Shown in pieces: positions 1-4,909 of a stretch of DNA of 5,080 nucleotides. The notes below the pieces were generated by a model. The model was not told the DNA's origin. It did not search any database and was given only the letters and a program-made list of their open reading frames with translations. The stretch comes from Chloroflexota bacterium. Lineage in GTDB: Bacteria > Chloroflexota > Dehalococcoidia > DSTF01 > JACRBR01. Each line of letters opens with the position of its first letter. Position 1 is the first letter of the stretch. Both the position numbers and the translations under genes were made by a program. The stretch covers positions 1 through 5,080 of the forward strand of contig JACRBR010000201.1 in assembly GCA_016213125.1 (NCBI GenBank), written 5' to 3'.

Positions 1-314
1 CAAAGCTTCACCCGCGCGATGCGCGCGGAGAGGACGTCGCTCCGCACGAACGGATCGAAGGCCTCCCGTCGGTCGCCGCTCATCGGTGCTTCCAGGTCCG
101 CCGGCGTCAGCCGGGTCGAGATGAGGCGGCTCACCTGGTCAGCGACGTCGAGTTCGCCTTCGTTCTGCGCGTTGTTGGCGATGACCCTGTCTGTGAGCCG
201 GGTAAGAGCGGACCCAACGACGACGACCACGACAAACGCGGCGATGCCGAACCGCCAGGTGAGACTCACCTGCCGGTAATGCCGCAGAAGCGACGCGCCG
301 AAGCGGCGAACCAA
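1..314 (-). CDS. Membrane-anchored signalling protein, N-terminal part (sensor kinase or diguanylate cyclase type), cut by left edge
   Basis: The minus strand carries an open frame of 104 codons that runs off the left edge. A short basic cytoplasmic N-terminus (MVRRFGASLLRHYRQ) leads into one hydrophobic helix, about residues 20-38, that includes six consecutive valines. A polar segment rich in charged residues follows, containing 'LTPADLEAPMSGDRREAFD' and ending in 'SARIARVKL'. Known family pattern: this helix-plus-linker arrangement is typical of the N-terminus of one- or two-pass sensors (histidine kinases, GGDEF/EAL proteins), where the segment after the helix is extracytoplasmic. The output domain lies outside the window, so the class is open. 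I chose the TTG at 314-312 because GGGAGGGG (325-318) sits 5 nt upstream and the helix follows at the usual distance. The alternative is GTG at 269 (Val16), which has no clear Shine-Dalgarno. The gene diverges from the hydrolase at 658. Confidence 0.66.
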   Translation of the reverse strand, partial: MVRRFGASLLRHYRQVSLTWRFGIAAFVVVVVVGSALTRLTDRVIANNAQNEGELDVADQVSRLISTRLTPADLEAPMSGDRREAFDPFVRSDVLSARIARVKL

Positions 315-325
315 GAGCCCCTCCC

Positions 326-600
326 TGGAACAGCCCAGAATCGCTTGCCTGAGTTGTCGGCATCGCCGCCAGGTCAAGACAGGGCCAAAGGGGCCCCATT
401 GCGCCCTCAGCCCCATGCCCTCGGACGAAACCTGAAGGCGCTGTTCTCGACGATGACCTGCTCGGGGAGACCTGCGGCGCTCGATTCGGCTGGGCCTGCC
501 ATCGCCTGTCTCAGCTCCGTCTCGAACATCGGCCGCTATCCGGCACGGGCCTTCTTGACGGGTGCTGCTACCTCCACCCGGCTCTCGCGTTATCCAATGT
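326..600. other. Divergent intergenic region, no convincing gene
   Basis: This stretch lies between the minus-strand sensor start and the plus-strand hydrolase leader. Frames are open on both strands, but their translations are rich in Arg, Pro, Ser and Ala without domain motifs, as expected of GC-rich noncoding DNA. A TTGACG (555-560) and a minus-strand TTGACC (377-372) resemble -35 boxes, but neither has a good -10 at 16-18 nt. A minus-strand 40-codon frame (529-407) has no ribosome binding site. Promoters for both flanking genes should lie here, though I cannot place them. Confidence 0.5.
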
Positions 601-643
601 GGGAGCTAAGATATGACGGCGGCGCGAAGGCCGCCTGGACTGT

Positions 644-648
644 GGAGG
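644..648 (+). promoter_or_regulatory. Shine-Dalgarno deciding the hydrolase start
   Basis: GGAGG lies 9 nt before GTG 658. It competes with GGAGC-type spacing upstream: GGGAG at 601-605 is 7 nt before ATG 613. Between the two starts a perfect 6-bp inverted repeat (618-623 with 630-635, 6-nt loop) could fold in the mRNA. Confidence 0.55.
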
Positions 649-657
649 ATCACACCC

Positions 658-1356
658 GTGCGCGACCTGGTTCTTCTCATCGACCTCGATAACACGATCC
701 TGGACAACGACAGCGTCAAGAAGGACATCGAAGCCCGGATGCTCGCCATCCTGGGCCCGCAGCTCGCGGCCCGCTTCTGGGAGCTGTACGAGATCGTCCG
801 CAAGGACCTCGACGTCATCGACTTCTGGGAGCAGATGAAGCGCCTGAAAGCCGAGTTCCCCGATAACCCCGCCGTTGATGCGGCCGCCGACGCGCTCGCC
901 AGCTGGGAGTTCGCCAGCCGCGTGTATCCGCGCGGCATCGAGACAGTCCTGCACCTGAAGAAGATGGGCATGCCCATCATCGTCTCGGATGGCGATGCCG
1001 TCTTCCAGCCCACCAAGATCCACCGGTGCGGCGTCACCGAAGCCGTCGATGGCCGCGTCCTCATCTTCGCCCACAAGGAAAAGCACCTCCCCTTCGTCGA
1101 GGCGCAATTCCCCGCCGAGCACTATGTCCTCATCGACGACAAGCCCGGCATCCTCATGCGCAGCAAGGCCGCACTCGGCGATCGGCTCACCACCGTGCAC
1201 GTCCTCCAGGGCAAGTACGCGCTCGACCCCAAGCACGCCGTCGACTATAAGCCCGATATCGTCGTCCAAAACTTCAGCGACCTGTTGCAGTACACCAGGG
1301 AAGACTTCGCAAGGCCCCGCAAGGCGGCCGCCGCGGTCGCCGCCTCGGGCGGCTAA
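658..1356 (+). CDS. HAD-superfamily hydrolase (probable phosphatase)
   Basis: This 232-aa protein shows all haloacid dehalogenase (HAD) fold motifs. Motif I is LLIDLDNT (Asp9 nucleophile, Asp11 general acid/base, Thr13), motif II is IIVSDGD (Ser110), a motif III lysine is likely Lys120 or Lys140, and motif IV is VLIDDKPG (Asp160, Asp161). Known family chemistry is Mg-dependent transfer via an aspartyl phosphate, most often phosphatase. A helical cap of about 75 residues lies between motifs I and II (roughly 15-90). The substrate cannot be read from the sequence. The GTG at 658 is chosen because GGAGG (644-648) sits 9 nt upstream and motif I then falls at residue 9. An upstream in-frame ATG at 613, with GGGAG 7 nt before it, would add 15 Arg/Pro-rich residues. 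The C-terminus ends in a flexible Ala/Gly tail. The next gene, an aldolase, starts 92 nt downstream on the same strand, so a sugar-phosphate or glycolate-phosphate substrate is a guess from context. Confidence 0.87.
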   Translation: MRDLVLLIDLDNTILDNDSVKKDIEARMLAILGPQLAARFWELYEIVRKDLDVIDFWEQMKRLKAEFPDNPAVDAAADALASWEFASRVYPRGIETVLHLKKMGMPIIVSDGDAVFQPTKIHRCGVTEAVDGRVLIFAHKEKHLPFVEAQFPAEHYVLIDDKPGILMRSKAALGDRLTTVHVLQGKYALDPKHAVDYKPDIVVQNFSDLLQYTREDFARPRKAAAAVAASGG

Positions 1357-1434
1357 CATACAGGGAGTGCACGTGCGCCGCCCCGGCGGCTGCCCATCAC
1401 GTCGAGCGTCAGGAGACCGGCACCGGCCGGCGCC

Positions 1435-1441
1435 AAGGAGG
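1435..1441 (+). promoter_or_regulatory. Strong Shine-Dalgarno of the aldolase
   Basis: AAGGAGG, a near-perfect anti-SD complement, stands 7 nt before ATG 1449. It fixes that start over the out-of-frame ATG at 1444, which reads only ATG AGA TGA. Its strength suggests high expression, in line with a central metabolic enzyme. Confidence 0.8.
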
Positions 1442-1448
1442 CGATGAG

Positions 1449-2396
1449 ATGACCGTAGCGACGAAGATCGATGTTCCCGCCGATGTCCCGTCGGCAAACC
1501 AGGGCCTCTACGAACAGAACTTCCACACCATGACCAAAGGCACCGGCCGCCTCATGCTCTTCGCCGGCGACCAGAAGGTCGAGCATCTCAACGACGACTT
1601 CTACGGCGCCCTCTCCGACGGCACCCCCATCGTCCAGGACGATGGCGACCCGGAGCACCTGTTCCGCATCGCCCGCGAAGGCGTCATCGGCTGCTACGCC
1701 ACCCAGCTCGGCCTTATCGCCCGCTATGCCCGCGACTACACGACCATCCCCTACCTCGTGAAGCTCAACTCGAAGTCCCACCTCATCAAGACCTCACAGC
1801 GCGACCCCCAGAGCCTTGGCTGGGTCACCGTCGATGACGCCCTCATCCTCCGTGGCAAAGGCGTCAACGTCGTGGGCGTCGGCTACACCGTCTACCTGGG
1901 TAGCGAGTTCGAGTCCGAGCAGATGCGCGAGGCCGCCCAGGCCTGCTTCCAGGCCCACCGCGCCGGCCTCCTCGCCGTCCTCTGGATCTACCCGCGAGGC
2001 AAAGCCGTCCCCAAGGAACAGGACCCTCACCTCATCGCCGGCGCCACCGGCCTCGGCGCGACCCTCGGCGCCGACTTCGTGAAGGTCAACTACCCCAAGC
2101 CCGAGGATGGCACGCCGCCCGCGGTCGCCTTTAAGGAGGCCGTCCAGGCAGCCGGCCGCACTCGCGTTATCACCGCAGGCGGCGGCAGCACCGACGTCCG
2201 CAAGTTCCTCCAGACCCTGCACGACCAGATCTTCATCGCCGGCGCCTACGGCAGCGCCACCGGCCGCAACATCCACCAGAAGGCCCTGCACGAGGCCGTC
2301 CAGATGACCAACGCCATTTCCGCCATCACCTACGGCGGCCACACCGTCGACGAGGCCATGGCCGTCTACGAAGGCAAAGAACGCTTCTCAATCTGA
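1449..2396 (+). CDS. Class I fructose-bisphosphate aldolase, archaeal/DhnA type
   Basis: This 315-aa TIM-barrel aldolase belongs to the DeoC/LacD/DhnA group, which cleaves fructose 1,6-bisphosphate to dihydroxyacetone phosphate and glyceraldehyde 3-phosphate through a Schiff base, without metal. Visible landmarks are AGDQKVEH (Asp41, active-site Asp at the end of strand 1), LWIYPRGKAV (179-188, matching the Trp/Tyr active-site pair of archaeal enzymes), ADFVKVNYP (Lys212, the likely Schiff-base lysine), and the phosphate-binding loops ITAGGGS (241-247) and GSATGRNIHQ (268-277). The length is somewhat above the roughly 260-300 aa of compact archaeal forms, mostly through a 20-30 residue N-terminal extension and an insert around 50-70. 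Codon use is strongly C-ending (CTC, GCC, ATC), as expected of a highly expressed glycolytic or gluconeogenic gene. It probably shares a transcript with the upstream hydrolase. I see no terminator hairpin after the stop. A related aldolase specificity, such as tagatose bisphosphate or 2-amino-3,7-dideoxy-type substrates, cannot be excluded. Confidence 0.88.
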   Translation: MTVATKIDVPADVPSANQGLYEQNFHTMTKGTGRLMLFAGDQKVEHLNDDFYGALSDGTPIVQDDGDPEHLFRIAREGVIGCYATQLGLIARYARDYTTIPYLVKLNSKSHLIKTSQRDPQSLGWVTVDDALILRGKGVNVVGVGYTVYLGSEFESEQMREAAQACFQAHRAGLLAVLWIYPRGKAVPKEQDPHLIAGATGLGATLGADFVKVNYPKPEDGTPPAVAFKEAVQAAGRTRVITAGGGSTDVRKFLQTLHDQIFIAGAYGSATGRNIHQKALHEAVQMTNAISAITYGGHTVDEAMAVYEGKERFSI

Positions 2397-2442
2397 GCGA
2401 ACCATCGGCCAACAACAAAGCGGGCAGAGCGAGGTCTTGGTC

Positions 2443-2772
2443 ATGAGGACTTCTGATCCTGCGTTGGTCTTTTCTTTTCTGATCGTCGTGTTGGGGCTGG
2501 CGGCCGTATCAGGTGAATTCCTCGCCACGCTCTACCTGATCGATCGTCTGGCGAGCCGCACTTCGGTGTTGGCGAATCCGCTGGTTGCCGTTGCGATTAT
2601 GGGCTGCTTCGCAACCTGCCAGGTAGCGCTCATCATTGGGTTGGCGAGGTACCGCACGTTCGCTCATGCGTTGGTCACGTCGTCGAACGGCTCAATCGCC
2701 TCGAGCACGTGGGCGGAAGCCTCGAACGATGAACCAGCGTTAGCGACAAAGCCGCTGTTCGTGGGCGACTGA
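2443..2772 (+). CDS. Small two-helix membrane protein of unknown function
   Basis: I do not recognise the family. The 109-aa product has two clear hydrophobic segments, about residues 8-34 and 44-68. A short loop with Arg36 and Arg39 joins them, and a soluble Ser/Ala/Glu-rich tail (about 72-109) follows. There is no signal-peptidase or lipobox site. ATG 2443 is preferred because GAGG (2431-2434) is 8 nt upstream; an in-frame TTG at 2437 would be too close to it. The gene follows the aldolase by 46 nt on the same strand and could be read through from it. Codon use differs from the flanking genes: several TTG leucines, GCG alanines and T-ending codons, against the CTC/GCC pattern of the aldolase and larC. 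That suggests low expression, weak selection or a separate origin. It converges on larC, with a 42-nt gap between the two stop codons. Confidence 0.62.
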   Translation: MRTSDPALVFSFLIVVLGLAAVSGEFLATLYLIDRLASRTSVLANPLVAVAIMGCFATCQVALIIGLARYRTFAHALVTSSNGSIASSTWAEASNDEPALATKPLFVGD

Positions 2773-2773
2773 A

Positions 2774-2816
2774 GAACCAGACTGCCGCGCCGCGAACTGC
2801 GGTTCATTCGTGGTTC
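2774..2816. terminator. Inverted repeats between convergent genes, possible terminator
   Basis: An outer perfect repeat GAACCA (2774-2779) / TGGTTC (2811-2816) encloses an inner stem CCGC-GAACT-GCGG (2790-2802), which is followed by TTCATTCGT. The position between two converging stops suits a bidirectional terminator. There is no proper T-run and the stems are short, so this is tentative. The outer arm reaches into the larC stop codon. Confidence 0.25.
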
Positions 2817-3990
2817 ACCCGATCCGCGCCAGCGCCTCCCGCTCCACCACCCGGTACACCTCCGCCAGCGCCATCCCCCGCGCCTCCGCGAGCCGCCGGC
2901 ACGCCTCGTACTCCGGCGCCACGCGGGGTGCCTCACCCGGCAGGCGCTTCACCTTCACCGCCGCCGGCCCCAGGCTGCTCTCGAACTCCAGCACCTCGCG
3001 TTGCGCCTCGTGCCGCGACACCGCGCTCACCCGCACCCCCAGCGTCGACGTCTCCCGCAGCAGCACCGCCGCGATCGCGTCCTCGTGCTCGGCCGCGCAC
3101 AGCACCGACACCATTACCCCCGGCCGGTTCTTCTTCATCTGCACAGGCTGGAACCACGCGTCGGCCGCTCCCGCCGCGAACAGCTTCTCCTGCACGTAGC
3201 CGTAGATCTCCGGGTTCATGTCGTCGATGTTCGTCTCGATCAGCAGCATCGAAGGTCGCGCCTCCGCCGCCTCCCCCACCCACAGCCGCAGCGCGTTCGG
3301 CCACCCCTCCGGGTCCCGCCCGCCCGCGCCGTACGCCACGCGCTCGACGTGCATGGCCGGCCGCTCGAACGCCGCCAGCGTCGTCACGATCGCCGCGCCC
3401 GTCGGCGTCACCATCTCCATCGGCCGGTCCCCGCCCGATGCTGACATGGGCGCGTTGGCCATCGCCATGATCTCCAGCGTCGCCGGCGCCGGCACCGGCA
3501 GTTCACCGTGCGCCGAGCGCACGGTCCCGGCCCCCGCCGGCAGCGCCGAGCAGTACAGCCGCTCGATCCCCAGCATCCGCAGTCCCACGACTGCGCCGCA
3601 CACGTCGACGATCGCGTCCAGCGCCCCTACTTCGTGAAAGTCGATCTGCTCGGGCGTCACCCCGTGCACGCGCGCCTCGGCCTCGGCCAGCCGCCGGAAC
3701 ACCTCGGTCGCCCGCGCGCGGTCCTCAGCCGCCAGCGATGATCCGTCGATGATCGAGAGCACGTCCGGCAGCTTCCGGTGCGGTTGCGGCGCCTCCGCCA
3801 GGTCCACGTGCGCCAGCGTCGCCGCGATGCGCCCGCGCTTCACGCTCTCCGCCCGCAGCGACCACCCCTCGACGGACAGCTTCCGCAGCTCGCCCGAGAG
3901 CGCGTCCGCATCCACCCCGGCATCGATCAGCGCCCCCAGCAGCATGTCGCCGCTGATGCCCGAAAAGCAGTCCAGGTACGCTACCCGCAC
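2815..3990 (-). CDS. larC: LarC, nickel-pincer cofactor nickel insertase (cyclometallase)
   Basis: LarC inserts nickel into pyridinium-3,5-bisthiocarboxylic acid mononucleotide in a CTP-dependent step, the last in making the nickel-pincer nucleotide used by lactate racemase LarA and relatives; it is cytoplasmic. Family motifs, numbered from the chosen start: DCFSGISGDM (7-16), FHEVGALDAIVDV (118-130), VTPTGAAI (194-201), ETNIDDMNPE (252-261) and MKKNRPG (285-291). The protein is full length at about 391 aa. In Lactiplantibacillus plantarum the two halves are joined by programmed frameshifting; here they form one continuous frame, as in many other bacteria. The leader reads GGAGGA-ATG-ATG-GTG. 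The GTG at 3990 is chosen because it is 7 nt from GGAGG (4002-3998) and matches the usual short N-terminus before the 'AYLDCFSG' strand. ATG 3993 (4 nt) and ATG 3996 (1 nt) are the alternatives. larA, larB and larE are not in the window. The lipoprotein gene lies upstream on the same strand, with a hairpin between. Confidence 0.93.
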   Translation of the reverse strand: MRVAYLDCFSGISGDMLLGALIDAGVDADALSGELRKLSVEGWSLRAESVKRGRIAATLAHVDLAEAPQPHRKLPDVLSIIDGSSLAAEDRARATEVFRRLAEAEARVHGVTPEQIDFHEVGALDAIVDVCGAVVGLRMLGIERLYCSALPAGAGTVRSAHGELPVPAPATLEIMAMANAPMSASGGDRPMEMVTPTGAAIVTTLAAFERPAMHVERVAYGAGGRDPEGWPNALRLWVGEAAEARPSMLLIETNIDDMNPEIYGYVQEKLFAAGAADAWFQPVQMKKNRPGVMVSVLCAAEHEDAIAAVLLRETSTLGVRVSAVSRHEAQREVLEFESSLGPAAVKVKRLPGEAPRVAPEYEACRRLAEARGMALAEVYRVVEREALARIG

Positions 3991-4036
3991 CATCATTCCT
4001 CCGCCCACATCGTACACCGAGCGAACAACGCGGAAA

Positions 4037-4055
4037 CGGCAGCCAGAGGCTGCCG
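4037..4055 (-). terminator. GC-rich hairpin after the lipoprotein gene
   Basis: A perfect 8-bp inverted repeat, CGGCAGCC and GGCTGCCG around a 3-nt loop, lies 29 nt past the lipoprotein stop. On the minus strand it is followed by TTTCCGCGTTGTT, a loose T-rich stretch. It fits an intrinsic terminator for the lipoprotein gene, or an attenuator or mRNA-stabilising stem ahead of larC, whose start is 46 nt further on. The weak U-tract keeps confidence moderate. Confidence 0.5.
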
Positions 4056-4066
4056 CGGTCGCTCCA

Positions 4067-4094
4067 CAAACTACAAGCTACGAACTAAGAACTA
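4067..4094 (+). repeat. Heptamer repeat array A (4 units)
   Basis: Four contiguous 7-bp units, CAAACTA, CAAGCTA, CGAACTA and AGAACTA, with CTA exactly every 7 bp at 4071, 4078, 4085 and 4092. On the minus strand each unit gives TAG, and the 7-bp step places stops in all three frames. The second of these TAGs (4087-4085) is the lipoprotein stop, and the last two residues (Ser-Ser) are encoded by the array. It is AT-richer than its surroundings. Confidence 0.8.
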
Positions 4095-4726
4095 ACCTTG
4101 AACGACTCCAGGAACGCATCGAAGATCGGCTTGTACTGCGTCCCCTGCCCGCTCGGCGTCGTCATCGTCACGATCCAGTCGCACTTCCCGGCGCTGAACA
4201 GCACATCCTGCTTGTCCAGCGGCGGCGTGCCCTGCTGGTTCTGCGACTCGAACTGGTACGTCAGCGCCGTCGCGTCCACCCCCGCAACCCGGAGCTGCGT
4301 GACGACAATGTTCTTGTTCAGCCCGATCCGCGACGTCTTCGTCGCCTCGAACGAGATGTGGTCGGCCGCCGAAGCTTGCTTCGCGACGATGCAGTTAATG
4401 CTGATGTTCGCCTGCACCGTCGCCCCCGCCGTCAGCGGCTCGAAGATCACGTCCGCGCTCGCGTCCGACGTCTGGATCAGGTTCACCCGCACGTTCCATC
4501 CCTGCGGGAACGTCGCCGTGTACCCCTTGCTCGCCGATGAGTCGATCTGGTTCCCCGTGATCGCCGGCGTCGGGAACGGCGTGACGTTCGCCGTCACCAC
4601 TGACTTGGAGATGGTCGTGATCCCCGGCGTCACGATCGCCACGCCTCCGCCGTCATCGTCGCAGGCAGCAGCTCCAAGCACTGCCACGGACGTGGTTATC
4701 AGGACGATCCAGCGGGTGAACGACAT
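4085..4726 (-). CDS. Lipoprotein of unknown function, possibly PsbP/DcrB-like fold
   Basis: The predicted 213-aa precursor begins with MSFTR and a hydrophobic stretch (6-21) ending in LGAAAC, a lipobox with Cys22 as the lipidated residue, then DDDGGG. This indicates export and anchoring on the outer face of the membrane. A Thr/Pro-rich linker (about 30-60) precedes a globular domain. Its opening 'YTATFPQGWNV' (69-79), the mixed hydrophobic/polar strand pattern and the closing 'YKPIFDAFLESFKV' helix resemble the PsbP / DUF1795 (DcrB) / Mog1 fold; this is a resemblance by eye, not a firm match. Cys112 and Cys182 are the only other cysteines and could form a disulfide. ATG 4726 is chosen because GGAG (4736-4733) is 6 nt upstream and the signal peptide is then a normal length. 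ATG 4738 would add 4 residues and lacks spacing. The codons at 4768 and 4765 overlap the likely -10 box. The C-terminal Ser-Ser-stop comes from the heptamer repeat. Confidence 0.82.
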   Translation of the reverse strand: MSFTRWIVLITTSVAVLGAAACDDDGGGVAIVTPGITTISKSVVTANVTPFPTPAITGNQIDSSASKGYTATFPQGWNVRVNLIQTSDASADVIFEPLTAGATVQANISINCIVAKQASAADHISFEATKTSRIGLNKNIVVTQLRVAGVDATALTYQFESQNQQGTPPLDKQDVLFSAGKCDWIVTMTTPSGQGTQYKPIFDAFLESFKVSS

Positions 4727-4763
4727 CAACGGCTCCATTCCCGGTGTGGTCAGGGTGCGGCGC

Positions 4764-4772
4764 ATCATAACA
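4764..4772 (-). promoter_or_regulatory. Possible extended -10 promoter of the lipoprotein gene
   Basis: The minus strand reads TGTTATGAT: an extended -10 (TGn) followed by TATGAT, which differs from TATAAT at one base. Transcription would begin near 4757, leaving a leader of about 30 nt before ATG 4726. The -35 position at 17 nt spacing (TGGCGG) is a poor match, which extended -10 promoters tolerate. Confidence 0.35.
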
Positions 4773-4872
4773 CCGCCCTGCCACCCCCGCCACGCACCGT
4801 CAAACCTCGACAATCCCTGCGCCCGGCCAGCCCGCATTGTCTCCAGCCTCTCGCTCGTCAACACTGTCACCC

Positions 4873-4907
4873 ATAACTGAGCACTGACAACTGAAAACTG
4901 AGAACTG
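4873..4907 (+). repeat. Heptamer repeat array B (5 units)
   Basis: Five contiguous 7-bp units, ATAACTG, AGCACTG, ACAACTG, AAAACTG and AGAACTG, with CTG exactly every 7 bp at 4877, 4884, 4891, 4898 and 4905. The core AACT matches array A in the same orientation; the seventh base is G here and A there. On the plus strand TGA occurs at 4878, 4885, 4892 and 4899, closing all three frames just before the flavin reductase. On the minus strand the array holds no stops. Confidence 0.82.
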
Positions 4908-4909
4908 CC

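Noticed and set aside
407..529. Minus-strand 40-codon frame starting MFETELRQAM
   Set aside because: It reads somewhat like protein, but it has no Shine-Dalgarno, is bounded by a nearby in-frame stop and shows no recognisable family. It is too weak to call as a gene or a pseudogene.
279..692. Plus-strand open frame of 137 codons
   Set aside because: It overlaps both the sensor N-terminus (other strand) and the hydrolase start. It is Arg/Pro/Ser/Ala-rich, has no motif and has no good ribosome site.
1373..1447. 24-codon GTG-started leader peptide ending at the aldolase start, with AGGGAG upstream
   Set aside because: The product is almost entirely Arg, Pro and Gly, as random GC-rich sequence would give, and the aldolase has its own strong Shine-Dalgarno.
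568..1497. Long minus-strand frame antisense to the hydrolase
   Set aside because: It mirrors the codon bias of the plus-strand hydrolase. The HAD motifs, the ribosome site and the sensible protein are all on the plus strand.
2933..3470. Overlapping frames on both strands inside larC
   Set aside because: They are Pro/Ala/Arg-rich shadow frames of a gene with clear LarC motifs across its whole length.
4836..4861. Minus-strand TTGACG / GACAAT promoter upstream of the lipoprotein gene
   Set aside because: The spacing is only 14 nt, outside the usual 16-18. The extended -10 at 4764-4772 is better placed.
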